NCBI GenBank assembly: GCA_016617495.1
Contig: WYCU01000012.1
Location: 1 to 48,372 of the forward strand
Source: Azonexaceae bacterium s22
GTDB lineage: Bacteria > Pseudomonadota > Gammaproteobacteria > Burkholderiales > Rhodocyclaceae
Length of the DNA stretch: 48,372 nt
Reading direction: 5' to 3'
The notes below the pieces were generated by a model. That model worked only from the letters and a program-made list of their open reading frames with translations. It was not told the origin of the DNA and made no database searches. Numbering within the stretch: the first letter of the stretch is position 1; every line of letters starts with the position of its first letter. The position numbers and the translations under genes were made by a program. Below, in pieces: positions 28,936 to 38,411 of the stretch.

Positions 28936-29607
28936 ATGGTCAAAAAAGTCGATAAACAAGAACTTGAACAGGCGATCCGCCGGAAGGTGGCGCAGACTTA
29001 TGAGCCGGTCAAGCCGGCGAAGCAATTCGGCTTCATCCATAACAACGTCGATTGCATTGGGTGTCGTGCCTGCGAAATTGCCTGCAAGGACAAAAACGGC
29101 TTGCCGCCGGGCCCGCGCTTCCGCCGGGTGATGTACATCGAGGGGGGCACCTATCCCGATGTGTTCGCCTACAAGGTCAACATGTCGTGCAACCATTGTG
29201 CGGAACCGGCGTGTCTGCCGACCTGTCCGACGGGCGCGATCTGGAAGCGGGCGGACAACGGGGTGGTGGACATCGATTCGACCCTCTGCATCGGATGTCG
29301 CAAATGCGAGGCTTCCTGCCCGTTTGGCGCGCCGCAGTGGGATCCTCAGGATCAGGTCATCAAGAAGTGCAACATGTGTATCGATGAACTCGAAGCCGGA
29401 CGCAAGCCGTATTGCGTCATGGCCTGCATGATGCGCGTGCTGGATATCGGTCCGATTGAGGAGATCTGGGATGGTACCTTGAAGACCAAGGCCCTCGGTC
29501 CGCATGATCAGACGGTTCGCCAGGTCAAGAACATGGCCGATCCGCAATTGACCAAGCCTTCGATTGGATTCGTCCCACACAGCAAGGGACGGGTTGACGG
29601 ACAGTAA
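28936..29607 (+). CDS. DmsB-like iron-sulfur electron-transfer subunit
   Basis: This 223-residue protein has four cysteine clusters for four [4Fe-4S] centres: CIGCRACEIAC (with a later Cys), CNHCAEPACLPTCP, CIGCRKCEASCP and CNMCIDEL...CVMAC. The sequence follows DmsB closely (FRRV, NHC.EPAC, CPTGAIWKR, CIGCRKCEASCPFGAPQ). It has no export signal, so it should cross the membrane with the Tat-bearing catalytic subunit. It would pass electrons from the pentaheme cytochrome to the molybdenum subunit. A terminator lies 44 bp downstream. Confidence 0.92.
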   Translation: MVKKVDKQELEQAIRRKVAQTYEPVKPAKQFGFIHNNVDCIGCRACEIACKDKNGLPPGPRFRRVMYIEGGTYPDVFAYKVNMSCNHCAEPACLPTCPTGAIWKRADNGVVDIDSTLCIGCRKCEASCPFGAPQWDPQDQVIKKCNMCIDELEAGRKPYCVMACMMRVLDIGPIEEIWDGTLKTKALGPHDQTVRQVKNMADPQLTKPSIGFVPHSKGRVDGQ

Positions 29608-29651
29608 CACCCCTCGTTGATGGGCTGCTGCGAGTTGTAGTGCAGATCTTG

Positions 29652-29678
29652 CCGACCGGGTAACCGGTCGGTTTTTTT
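29652..29678 (+). terminator. Intrinsic terminator after the DmsB-like gene
   Basis: CCGACCGG, a GTAA loop and CCGGTCGG are followed by seven T residues. It ends the oxidoreductase operon immediately before the sensor-kinase gene. Confidence 0.92.
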
Positions 29679-29695
29679 CGGTATCCTTGGAGGCT

Positions 29696-31549
29696 ATGTC
29701 GGCTTCTGGCACGCATCCCTCGCTTTCTCTCGGGCAGCGCATGCTGCAGCAGGTGCTTCTGGTTGCCGGAGGTGCCTCGCTCTTGTTCGGCCTGCTGTTT
29801 CTGGTTTTGTATCAGGATCAGCTGACTCGCGAGAAAGCTGCCGCTTCCGACCAGATCAATCAATTGCTGCGTGTGGCGCTGGAAAACGCCATGCTCAAGC
29901 GCGACGTTCCGGGGCTGCGGGAAATCGTTACCAGGATGGGGAGTTTGCCCGGCATCCATGATGTGATGATTCTCGAACCCGGGGGCGAGGTGCGTTTTGC
30001 CTCGCGTCCGGAAAACCTGGGGCGGCGCGATCCGGCACTGGCCGCTTCGGGCGGCGGAAATCGTTTTATCGACGGTCCGGCCGGCGAGCCCTTGCTGCGC
30101 TCGGTCAATCCGGTACCCAATCAGACCCAGTGTGTCGATTGTCACGGTCAACTCGAAAAAAACCCCATAAATGGCGTTTTGGTCGTCGATTACCGTGCCG
30201 ATACCCTGCAACGGCAGGCCTGGCGCAGCGCCGCGCTGTTTGCCTTGGCTGGCGCAATCGTTTTGGCGCTCACGCTGTTCACCCTATGGCGCCTGATGCA
30301 GCGTCGGGTGGTACGGCCGCTTTCCGAACTCGATAGCGTCGCTCGCGCCTTGAGCAATGGCGATCTGACACTGCGCGCGCAGGTCAAGACCGCCGATGAG
30401 CCGGGGCGACTGGCGCAGAGTTTCAATCGCATGGCGGATTCCCTGGTCGAGCAGATTGCCTTTGCCGAAGGGCAGCAGCGCTATCTGCAGGAACTGCTCG
30501 ACGGGTTACCCGATGGCGTTCGCGTGATCCGGCAATCGGACTATCGCATTGTCGCGGCCAATCGCGCTTATTGCGCGCAATTGAATGTCGATGAATCCAG
30601 CGTCCTTGGACAGCCCTGTTATGCCTCCAGTCATGGGCGGGACTCGCCGTGTCCGGCGACCATGCTTGTATGTCCCGTCACCGAATTGCGTACCCCGGGC
30701 CAGTCGCTGAAGTGCCGTCACCGCCATATTGCCGCGGACGGCCGGCAGTTCCCGGTCGAGGTTCATGCGGTTCTGATCGAACGGGGTAGTGGCGATGCCA
30801 AGGAGCGTCTGGTGGTCGAGTCGACCAGCGACCTTTCGGGCGCAGCACGACTTTCGCAGGAGCAGCGTCTTTCGGAGTTGGGTCTTCTGGCTGCCGGCAT
30901 CGCTCATGAAATCCACAACCCGCTGGGGTCGATGCGCCTGGCGGTTGAGGGATTGTTGCGCAGCCTCCATCACAACACAGCCGATCCTGCCCGTTTGGCC
31001 GGATATCTGGAAATGATGAATGCCGAGATCGACCGTTGCACCGGCGTGACGCAACGTTTGTTGCTGCTTTCGCGTCTGCCTCAGCAACAAGCCCAGATTG
31101 TCACGTTCAATCCGGCGGTGGCCGATACCATCCAGCTTCTCGATTTCGATGCACGTAGTCGCCGCATCGTCCAGATTGTTTCGCTGGACCCGCAGAATCC
31201 GCGGATCATGGCGGATGACAGCGATCTCCGGATGCTGATGCTCAATCTGGCCCAGAACGCGCACCATGCCATGCCGAATGGCGGCGAGTTGCGCGTCACC
31301 ACGCTCGTCGAAGGTCGCGAGGTCGTACTCAAGGTTCGAGATAGCGGCCAAGGCATCCCGCCCGAAAATTTGCGCCGGATTTTTGACCCGTTCTTCAGTG
31401 ACCGGGCCGATGGCGAAGGTGGAACCGGCCTTGGCCTGACCATCTGCAAGACCATTGTGGACCGTTACGACGGGCGAATCGAGGTGGAAAGTGTCCGCGA
31501 CCAATTCACGGAATTCCGGGTTCGCTTTCCGCTGGTGGACGATGAATAA
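29696..31549 (+). CDS. Sensor histidine kinase with periplasmic c-type heme motif
   Basis: This 617-residue protein has membrane helices near residues 18-37 and 180-200 enclosing a periplasmic domain with a heme-attachment motif C146-V-D-C149-H150. Then come HAMP, a PAS domain with a Cys-rich segment (QPCYASSHGRDSPC...VCPVTEL), HisKA (AHEIHNPLGS, phospho-acceptor His404) and HATPase (NLAQNAHHAMPNGG, DSGQGIPPENL, GTGLGLTIC). By family it phosphorylates the adjacent regulator, whose ATG directly follows its stop. The heme could sense redox state, NO or another gas; this is inference. GGAGG lies 2 nt before ATG 29696, a tight spacing, so the exact start is less certain. Confidence 0.9.
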   Translation: MSASGTHPSLSLGQRMLQQVLLVAGGASLLFGLLFLVLYQDQLTREKAAASDQINQLLRVALENAMLKRDVPGLREIVTRMGSLPGIHDVMILEPGGEVRFASRPENLGRRDPALAASGGGNRFIDGPAGEPLLRSVNPVPNQTQCVDCHGQLEKNPINGVLVVDYRADTLQRQAWRSAALFALAGAIVLALTLFTLWRLMQRRVVRPLSELDSVARALSNGDLTLRAQVKTADEPGRLAQSFNRMADSLVEQIAFAEGQQRYLQELLDGLPDGVRVIRQSDYRIVAANRAYCAQLNVDESSVLGQPCYASSHGRDSPCPATMLVCPVTELRTPGQSLKCRHRHIAADGRQFPVEVHAVLIERGSGDAKERLVVESTSDLSGAARLSQEQRLSELGLLAAGIAHEIHNPLGSMRLAVEGLLRSLHHNTADPARLAGYLEMMNAEIDRCTGVTQRLLLLSRLPQQQAQIVTFNPAVADTIQLLDFDARSRRIVQIVSLDPQNPRIMADDSDLRMLMLNLAQNAHHAMPNGGELRVTTLVEGREVVLKVRDSGQGIPPENLRRIFDPFFSDRADGEGGTGLGLTICKTIVDRYDGRIEVESVRDQFTEFRVRFPLVDDE

Positions 31550-32881
31550 ATGAAAAAGCTTGTATTGATCGTCGATGACGACCGCGTGTTCAACCGCTTG
31601 CTGGTCGACCAGATTGCCGACATGGGACTGGATGCCATCGGCGCCTTCAGTTGGAAAGAGGCGGCGGAACGTCTCCAGGAAAATGAACCGGACCTGATTT
31701 TTCTCGATCTGAAACTGCCCGATGCCGATACACCGCAATTGGTGACGACCTTGTCGGGGCAGTTTCCGATTGTCGTTTTGACCGGCTACGGCTCGATCCG
31801 CAATGCGGTGAGCCTGATTCAGGCCGGGGCCGTCGAGTACCTGACCAAGCCGGTAGGCCTCGATGAACTGGAAATCACGATTCGGCGGGAACTGGATAAT
31901 GCCGAGTTGCGCCGACGTAACGCGTTTTATCGCCGGCAGTTGGCGTCCCGCAGGCCGGGACCGTTGATCGGCAATTCACGGGCCATGCAGGACGTGATGA
32001 ACCTGATCGAAGCCGTCGCACCGACCGATGCGACCGTGATGATTCAGGGCGAGTCCGGCAGCGGTAAGGAAATGGTTGCCCAAGCCATTCACGAAGCGAG
32101 CAACCGAGGCACGCGCGAGATGGTGACCATCGACGGCGGCACGCTGCAGGAAACGCTGTTCGAGTCGGAACTGTTTGGCCATGAGCGCGGGGCTTTTACC
32201 GGTGCCGAGCGCCAGAAAAAGGGGTTGATCGAAGAAGCGGAAGGCAGCACCTTGTTCCTCGACGAAATCGGTGAAACCAGTGCCGCCAATCAGGCCAAGT
32301 TGCTGCGGGTATTGGAAACCAGCACCTTTCGCCGTTTGGGGGGGACACGCGCGCTGAAGGCCGACGTGCGTTTCGTCGTGGCCAGTAACCGCGATCTGGA
32401 GGCCATGGGGCGCGACGGCAGTTTCCGGGCCGACCTCTATTTCCGGCTGGCGAGCTTCGTCATCAAGGTGCCGCCCTTGCGGGACCGGCGTGAGGACATT
32501 CCGCTCCTCGCTGAGCATTTCCTGCAGCGATTCGCCCGGGGGGTTGAGCGTCAACTGATGCCCGAGGCGGTGAATCTCCTGATGGCCTATGACTGGCCGG
32601 GCAATGTGCGGGAATTGCGTAATTTGATCGAACGCGCGGTGATCCTTGCCGGGCCTGACCAGCGCATCCGGGCCGAACATTTCGGACCCATCGTCGGGCG
32701 GCGCAGCGATTCCGTCATTCTTGCCTTCGAACACGAGCCCAGTCTCGCAGAGATCGAGCGGGATTACCTGCGCCGGACGCTATTGCGCCATGGTGGCAAT
32801 CGGGCGCGCGCCGCCGCCATCCTGGGCATCAGCGAGCGCAATATCTATCGCCTTATCAAGCAATACGAGCTGGGCGACTGA
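31550..32881 (+). CDS. NtrC-family sigma54-dependent response regulator
   Basis: This 443-residue protein has a receiver domain (VDDDRVF, phospho-acceptor Asp in IFLDLKLPD, Lys in TKPVG), an AAA+ domain with Walker A GESGSGKE, the sigma54-contact loop GAFTGA and Walker B LFLDEIGE, and a Fis-type HTH ([20 protein letters not shown]). It is a complete enhancer-binding activator, co-translated with the heme-motif kinase. The only strong -24/-12 promoter seen in the window is at 24448, upstream of the Met-rich gene and oxidoreductase operon, making that its likely target. Confidence 0.94.
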   Translation: MKKLVLIVDDDRVFNRLLVDQIADMGLDAIGAFSWKEAAERLQENEPDLIFLDLKLPDADTPQLVTTLSGQFPIVVLTGYGSIRNAVSLIQAGAVEYLTKPVGLDELEITIRRELDNAELRRRNAFYRRQLASRRPGPLIGNSRAMQDVMNLIEAVAPTDATVMIQGESGSGKEMVAQAIHEASNRGTREMVTIDGGTLQETLFESELFGHERGAFTGAERQKKGLIEEAEGSTLFLDEIGETSAANQAKLLRVLETSTFRRLGGTRALKADVRFVVASNRDLEAMGRDGSFRADLYFRLASFVIKVPPLRDRREDIPLLAEHFLQRFARGVERQLMPEAVNLLMAYDWPGNVRELRNLIERAVILAGPDQRIRAEHFGPIVGRRSDSVILAFEHEPSLAEIERDYLRRTLLRHGGNRARAAAILGISERNIYRLIKQYELGD

Positions 32882-32905
32882 AAACGGCACCGCTGGTGCC
32901 GTTTT
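32881..32905. terminator. Bidirectional terminator between the regulator and cphA1
   Basis: AAAACGGCACC, a 3-nt loop and GGTGCCGTTTT form a symmetrical stem with A/T tails on both sides. It can serve the regulator gene on plus and cphA1 on minus. Confidence 0.85.
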
Positions 32906-32945
32906 CCTCCGGGCCGGGCAGCTTTTCCCCGGCGCATGACCCGGA

Positions 32946-35516
32946 TCAGGCGGTGGCGATCCGTCCGGCGATATGGGCCAGCGCTTCTTCCACTTGGTCG
33001 ATCAGGATCAGGCAGAGATCGCCCGGTTGCAGACGAGCGAGCGCCGTATCAATGGCGAGGAATTCCCCGGTGATCGCATCGATTTGTTTGGTGCGGGAGG
33101 CGTTGGCCAAACCTTGACGTAATAGGCCAATGACCTCCCCGTCAGCGCGACCGCGCTGGCAGGCATCCTGATAGAGAATGACGTCGTCGAACGCATCGCC
33201 AAGGATTTCCGTCTGCTGGCGAATGTCTTCGTCGCGACGGTCGCCCGCACCGCTGATGACCACCGAGCGGCGTACCGCAGGCATTTTTTCGACAGCCTTG
33301 ACCAGGGCCTGGATGGCATCCGGGTTGTGGCCATAATCGGCGATCAGCGTGGCGCCGTTGTAATCGAAGACGTTAAAACGTCCGGGTGCGGTCGCGGCAT
33401 CGCTCACGAAACCGGCGAGGGCAGCCTCAATGAGCGGCCAGGGATAACCCAGAGCCCAGCCTGCGGCCGCCGCAGCCATTGCATTTTCGATCTGGAAGCC
33501 GATGGTGCCATTGCGCGTGAGCGGAATATTGGCCAGGGGAATACGGTGTTTCTTGCGGCCTTCGTTGAACACGATGGCATCCCGTTCGACATGGACGACA
33601 CGCTTGCCTTGGGCGCGGTGCGTCGCGATGACGGGATGATTGCGGTCCTGCGCGAAATAAATGATCTGGCCGGGGCAATGGTTGGCCATGGCAGCCACCA
33701 CCGGATCGGCAGCGTTGAGAACCGCCCAGCCATGCGGTGCGACGTTTTCCACGATGACGCGCTTGACCACCGCCAGCTCGTCCACGGTGGTGATGTAGTT
33801 CAGACCAAGGTGGTCGCCCAGGCCGATATTGGTCACCACGGCGACATCGCACATGTCGAAACCCAGACCTTCGCGAAGCACGCCGCCACGAGCGGTTTCG
33901 AACACGGCAGCATCGACGTCGGGGTGCATCAGCACATTGCGGGCGCTACGCGGTCCGGAGCAATCGCCGGTGTCGATGCGTACGCCTTCGATGTAAATGC
34001 CATCGGTACTCGTCATCCCGACGCGCAATCCGTTGGATTCGAAGATGCGTCCGATCAGGCGGCTGGTGGTGGTCTTGCCGTTGGTGCCGGCAATGGCCAC
34101 GACGGGGATGCGTGCGTTGTCGCCATCCTTGAACATCATGTCGACAATGGCCTTGCCGACATCGCGGCCCTTGCCGAACGAAGGATCGAGGTGCATGCGT
34201 AATCCCGGCGCGGCATTGACTTCGACGATTCCGCCGCCTTGATCTTCAAGCGGCTTGTGAATGGTGTCGCAGACCACGTCGATCCCCGCGATGTCGAGGC
34301 CGACCGTCTGTGCGGCGCTCACGGCGGCTGCAGCCAGTTCGGGATGGACATCGTCGGTGACGTCGGTTGCCGTGCCGCCAGTCGACAAATTGGCGTTGTT
34401 GCGCAAGATCACCCGCACGCCGCGCGGAGGAATGGTTTCCGCGGTGTAGCCTTGCTCAGCGAGACGGGCGATGGCGATTTCATCGAAGCGAATCTTGGTC
34501 AGCGAGGTCGCATGGCCATCGGAGCGGCGGGGGTCGCTGTTGACGATATCCACCAGTTCGCGCACCGTGTGCGTGCCATCGCCGACAACCAGCGGCGGAT
34601 CGCGGCGGGCAGCGGCGATCAGCTTGTCGCCGATGACCAGAAAACGCCAGTCATGGCCGGGCAGATACCTTTCGACCATGATGTCGTCGAAGAAGGAAAC
34701 GGCAACCTGATAGGCCTTGCGGACCTGTTCTTCGCTGGTCAGATTGACCGAAATACCCTTGCCCTGATTGCCGTCCTGCGGCTTGACCACCACCGGCAGG
34801 CCGATCTCTTGCGCGGCCTTCCAGGCGTCATCCTCATCGTCTACCGGGCGGCCGAAGGGCACGGCGACGCCCGCGGCATGCAGGAGCTTCTTCGTGAGTT
34901 CCTTATCCTGGGCAATGGATTCGGCGATGGCGCTGGTAAAGCTGGTTTCGGCAGCCTGAATGCGCTTCTGCTTCGAACCCCAGCCGAACTGGACGAGGCT
35001 ACCCTGCGTCAGGCGACGGAAGGGAATGCCTCGTGCCAAGGCCGCGGAAACGATCGCGCCGGTGGAGGGGCCGAGACGGATATCCTCATCGAGGTCGCGC
35101 AGTTCCTTGAGCGTGGCTTCGAGGTCGAAGGGGGTGTCGTTAAGCGCGGCCAGGCAGAGATCCTCGGCCCGCTGAAAGGCCAGTCGGCCAACATCTTCTT
35201 CCGAGTATTCGACGACAACCTGATAAACCCCGGGATCGACCGTCTGGGTGGTGCGGCTGTAGGTCACCGGGCACCCGGCCTGGGCTTGCAGCCCCAGGGC
35301 GGAAAATTCGAGGGCATGGGCCATCGAGACCGTGTCGAGGTGGTCGGAAGGAATGAGATCGCCGAGTTCCGGAAAGCGCTCGCGCAGACGGGCCTCGAAG
35401 CCCGGCAGGTTGGCAATGGCGGTTTCGGCGCCTTCGCAGGTCACGATGGCCTGGATGGCGGTATGGCGACTCCACAAATTGGGGCCGCGCAAGGCACGAA
35501 TGCGGGAAACGTCCAT
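32946..35516 (-). CDS. cphA: Cyanophycin synthetase CphA1
   Basis: This 856-residue enzyme builds cyanophycin, a poly-Asp backbone with Arg side chains used as a nitrogen store. Domains in order: an N-terminal domain (residues 1-160), an ATP-grasp domain (GRPVDDEDDAWKAAQEIGLPVVVKPQDGN near residue 240; IVEVNAAPGLRMHLDP) and a Mur-ligase-like domain with P-loop GTNGKTTTSRLIG near residue 490 and HNPDAIQALV near the end. Both catalytic halves look intact. Its start follows cphA2' by 15 bp. Confidence 0.95.
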   Translation of the reverse strand: MDVSRIRALRGPNLWSRHTAIQAIVTCEGAETAIANLPGFEARLRERFPELGDLIPSDHLDTVSMAHALEFSALGLQAQAGCPVTYSRTTQTVDPGVYQVVVEYSEEDVGRLAFQRAEDLCLAALNDTPFDLEATLKELRDLDEDIRLGPSTGAIVSAALARGIPFRRLTQGSLVQFGWGSKQKRIQAAETSFTSAIAESIAQDKELTKKLLHAAGVAVPFGRPVDDEDDAWKAAQEIGLPVVVKPQDGNQGKGISVNLTSEEQVRKAYQVAVSFFDDIMVERYLPGHDWRFLVIGDKLIAAARRDPPLVVGDGTHTVRELVDIVNSDPRRSDGHATSLTKIRFDEIAIARLAEQGYTAETIPPRGVRVILRNNANLSTGGTATDVTDDVHPELAAAAVSAAQTVGLDIAGIDVVCDTIHKPLEDQGGGIVEVNAAPGLRMHLDPSFGKGRDVGKAIVDMMFKDGDNARIPVVAIAGTNGKTTTSRLIGRIFESNGLRVGMTSTDGIYIEGVRIDTGDCSGPRSARNVLMHPDVDAAVFETARGGVLREGLGFDMCDVAVVTNIGLGDHLGLNYITTVDELAVVKRVIVENVAPHGWAVLNAADPVVAAMANHCPGQIIYFAQDRNHPVIATHRAQGKRVVHVERDAIVFNEGRKKHRIPLANIPLTRNGTIGFQIENAMAAAAAGWALGYPWPLIEAALAGFVSDAATAPGRFNVFDYNGATLIADYGHNPDAIQALVKAVEKMPAVRRSVVISGAGDRRDEDIRQQTEILGDAFDDVILYQDACQRGRADGEVIGLLRQGLANASRTKQIDAITGEFLAIDTALARLQPGDLCLILIDQVEEALAHIAGRIATA

Positions 35517-35531
35517 GTAACTGGATCCTGA

Positions 35532-37787
35532 TTATTTACGAGGGGCGGCCGATTTCTTGACGGCCTGAGGCTTCTTGGCGCGCAATGCCGGCAGGCTGGC
35601 CGGATCGGGCAGTTCGAGTCCGAAAGTCTTGACGCCGGTAGTCAGCACATCGAGACTGAGATCGAGCGCCCAACCGGCGGCGACGCCCGCCAGCACGTTG
35701 GCGATGCTCTGCGCCTTGCGGGCCTTGCCGATGTAAGGCGCGTCGATCAAACGGCAGAGGCGGGTTTCCTCGCTGCCGCGACGCAGGACGATACGCCCTT
35801 CGCTGACGGTGACGCCGCGTTTTCCGGCGGCGACATGTTCAGCGAATTTCGGGGCATCCGGCTGGAGCGCGAAGAAAATCACTTCGCCGTCGCAGAGGTC
35901 GGCGAAATCCGCGGCCAGCTCGTCTTCTGCGTTGAGCACGGCAGCACCGCTGGGCAGCACCACATCGACTTGCGTACGGAAAATGGAACGGTGCGTGGTG
36001 TAGTACTCGCCGCCAGTCGGTTGGACGTCCCAACGCGACAGGTCTTCGTCTTCCGGCACGATGTTGGTCACGATGCCCACTGCGCAGCGGTCATAGGCCA
36101 GGCCCTGGCCGAGAATGACCGGCGCGCCGTTTTCGATGACCGCGGCTTCGACGGCACGATTGACCAGCAGGCGGTGGCCGCCTTCCCAGTTGGCCGCATC
36201 CGTTTTCTGGACCTGGCGGCGGCCGAGGAAGATGCCATCCCGGCAGGCCAGGCCCACATGGTGGCCGTTCAGATAGAGGAGTCGGGCGACCAGCTTGGCG
36301 ACGGCGGATTTGCCGTGCGTGCCGGTGACGCCGACCAGCGGCACACGGCCGCTTTCTTCGGGGGCGAACAGATTGTCCACAATCGCCTGTCCGACCGGAC
36401 GGGGTTTCCCAATGCCGGGTTTGATGTGCATGAGCAGGCTGGGGCCGGCGTTAACTTCGACGATGGCACCGCCTTGTTCCGCCAGCGGCCGGGAAATGTC
36501 GGCACACACGAGGTCGATGCCGGCGATATCGAGTCCGACGACGCGGGCAGCCAGCGAGGCGACGGCCGCCGTTTCCGGATGCACTTCGTCGGTACAGTCG
36601 AAAGCATGGTTGGCGTTGCGCTGGATCAGGACTTCACGGCCCTTTTCCGGCACGCTGTCGCCGCTCAGGCCCTGGCGTTCCAGTTCGATCTTGGCTGCAG
36701 TGTCGATGCGAATGATCGAGAGCGGGTGCAGTTCCGTTTCGCCGCGCCGCGGATCGGTATTGATCTGGGTGTTTATCAGCTGCTGTACGGTCAGTTTGCC
36801 GTCGCCGGTGACGGTGATCAGGTCGCTGCGGTTGGCCGCCACCAGCTTGCCGCCAACGACGAGCAAGCGATGCTCGATGCCTTGAATGGCGCGTTCGACA
36901 AGCACGCTGGAACCTTCCTCGGCGGCAATCGGGTAGGCTTTACGCACGGCTTCCGGGGTGACCAGATCGATGAAGACGCCGCGACCGTGGTTGCCGTCGG
37001 TGGGTTTGACGACCACCGGGTAGCCGATGTCTTCCGCGGCATCGACCGCATCGTCGGCGCTATCGACCTCGCGGCCTTCGGGTACGGGAACGCCGACCGA
37101 GGAGATCAGCTCCTTGGTCAGATCCTTGTCGCGGGAGATGGTTTCGGCGATGGCGCTGGTGCGGTCGGTTTCGGCCGTCCAGATGCGGCGCATTGCGGCG
37201 CCGTAGCCGAGTTGCACGAGATTGCCGTCATCGAGAAGGCGGATATGCGGGATCTTGCGCGCTTCGGCAGCATTCACGATGGCCGCCGTGGAGGGGCCGA
37301 GGTACTTGCGGTCGACCTTGCGGCGCAGCGGCTTGATGGCTTCCGTGACATCGAAGGGCGTGTCCTTGATCGCGGCGAGGAGGAGTTCGCGCCCGATGTC
37401 CAGCGCCAGGCGGGTACATTCTTCGTGGAAATTGCTGACGACCAGCTTGTACACACCGCGCGTAGTCGTTTCCCGGGTGCGGCCGAAACCGTCGGGCAGA
37501 CCGGCCAGGGTCATGAGTTCCAGCGTGATGTGTTCGAGGATGTGGCCCGGCCAGGTGCCTTCCTTGAGGCGGCGCAGGAAACCGCCGCGCTCGTCGTAAT
37601 TGCAGCGATGCTCGATCAGGCCGGGCAGCCAGGCTTCAAGGCGCTCGTACAGTCCGGGAATCTTGTTGGAGGGGTAATCCTCCAGTTCGCCGATGTCGAT
37701 CCAGGTTTCGATGGACGGAGGATAGGTCCAGATGCTCGGGCCACGTAACGAGATTGTGTCCCGGAAAATGATGTCCATGTTTTTCAT
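35532..37787 (-). CDS. Second cyanophycin synthetase (CphA2' type)
   Basis: This 751-residue paralogue of CphA1 lies directly upstream of it. It has an ATP-grasp domain (GYPVVVKPTDGNHGRG, IVEVNAGPSLLMHIKPG) and a Mur-ligase-like domain whose P-loop reads GVTGTHGKSAVAKL. It is shorter at the C-terminus than CphA1, ending in a basic tail (KKPQAVKKSAAPRK). In betaproteobacteria a second synthetase commonly pairs with CphA1; its exact contribution (repolymerising dipeptides or assisting CphA1) is not settled by sequence. No clear ribosome site is seen for ATG 37787; ATG 37778 is an alternative. Confidence 0.88.
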   Translation of the reverse strand: MKNMDIIFRDTISLRGPSIWTYPPSIETWIDIGELEDYPSNKIPGLYERLEAWLPGLIEHRCNYDERGGFLRRLKEGTWPGHILEHITLELMTLAGLPDGFGRTRETTTRGVYKLVVSNFHEECTRLALDIGRELLLAAIKDTPFDVTEAIKPLRRKVDRKYLGPSTAAIVNAAEARKIPHIRLLDDGNLVQLGYGAAMRRIWTAETDRTSAIAETISRDKDLTKELISSVGVPVPEGREVDSADDAVDAAEDIGYPVVVKPTDGNHGRGVFIDLVTPEAVRKAYPIAAEEGSSVLVERAIQGIEHRLLVVGGKLVAANRSDLITVTGDGKLTVQQLINTQINTDPRRGETELHPLSIIRIDTAAKIELERQGLSGDSVPEKGREVLIQRNANHAFDCTDEVHPETAAVASLAARVVGLDIAGIDLVCADISRPLAEQGGAIVEVNAGPSLLMHIKPGIGKPRPVGQAIVDNLFAPEESGRVPLVGVTGTHGKSAVAKLVARLLYLNGHHVGLACRDGIFLGRRQVQKTDAANWEGGHRLLVNRAVEAAVIENGAPVILGQGLAYDRCAVGIVTNIVPEDEDLSRWDVQPTGGEYYTTHRSIFRTQVDVVLPSGAAVLNAEDELAADFADLCDGEVIFFALQPDAPKFAEHVAAGKRGVTVSEGRIVLRRGSEETRLCRLIDAPYIGKARKAQSIANVLAGVAAGWALDLSLDVLTTGVKTFGLELPDPASLPALRAKKPQAVKKSAAPRK

Positions 37788-37917
37788 GCGTCGTGGTGTC
37801 GCTCTTTTGCGCGGTAATGAATGCGTTATTTCTCCATTATTAACGCATTTAATGATTTTGCGGCTGACCGCTGTGGAAATTTGTCACACTTTTGCACAGG
37901 CGGTTACAGTCCGCGCC

Positions 37918-38388
37918 TCACAGGAAACGGTCGAGCAGCTTGCGGCTGTGGCGGTCGAGGGCGGCCAGGTCGCGGACCAGAAACTGGATGCCGTTGGCGT
38001 CGGCGATCAACAACCGGGTCTGCGTCAGGCGGCGAATGTCTTCCTCGCCCTTGAGAATCAACTGGGTGTCGCCGCGGTCGGTCTGGACCTGCCAGGTGCT
38101 CGGGCAGGCGAAGCTGGAGACCGAGACGAGCTGGCGAATTTCCGGCACGAACTCGCGGCTGGCCAGTTCTTCCTCGATCAACTGGCGCGTGCCGTCGGGC
38201 AGATCGGCAATGCGATCGGCCCAGCCGATTTCGTGGCCTTCATAGTTGATTATCGAAATGCCTTCATCCGGGGCGGCAATGGGAAAAGCGCGCACGGGGG
38301 TCACCCCCTCATGGCGCTCGCCATTTTTGCCCAAAAAAACGAGTCGACCGTGACAATCGCGCTGAAGCTGAAAAGAAGTGTTCGGCAT
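37918..38388 (-). CDS. DUF1854 protein of the cyanophycin cluster
   Basis: This 156-residue protein of the DUF1854 type is found next to cyanophycin synthetases and a dedicated ABC protein. Visible conservation includes VRAFPIAAPDEGISIINYEGHEIGW and the RQLIEEELASREFVPEI helix, with FLVRDLAALD near the end. There is no signal peptide or membrane segment. The role is unknown. It starts 23 bp after the ABC gene, suggesting it partners that transporter. Codons near its start contain a copy of the dispersed 34-nt element on the opposite strand. Confidence 0.83.
   Translation of the reverse strand: MPNTSFQLQRDCHGRLVFLGKNGERHEGVTPVRAFPIAAPDEGISIINYEGHEIGWADRIADLPDGTRQLIEEELASREFVPEIRQLVSVSSFACPSTWQVQTDRGDTQLILKGEEDIRRLTQTRLLIADANGIQFLVRDLAALDRHSRKLLDRFL
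38323..38356 (+). repeat. Dispersed bipartite element, copy B (in the DUF1854 gene)
   Basis: ATTTTTGCC, 11 nt, then GTCGACCGTGACAA (one change). It is on the plus strand, opposite to the coding direction. Confidence 0.7.
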
Positions 38389-38411
38389 GGGGCTGGGCTC
38401 GCGGAAACGGG

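Noticed and set aside
26358-29607. Assignment as perchlorate, chlorate or nitrate reductase
   Set aside because: The subunits follow DmsA/DmsB patterns (RACLRGRS, Ser-type ligand segment, DmsB cysteine order) rather than NarG/PcrA, so no oxyanion reductase name was given.
34239-37748. Long plus-strand frames opposite cphA1 and cphA2'
   Set aside because: They are antisense shadows of the cyanophycin synthetases; their composition is low in hydrophobic cores and has no motifs.
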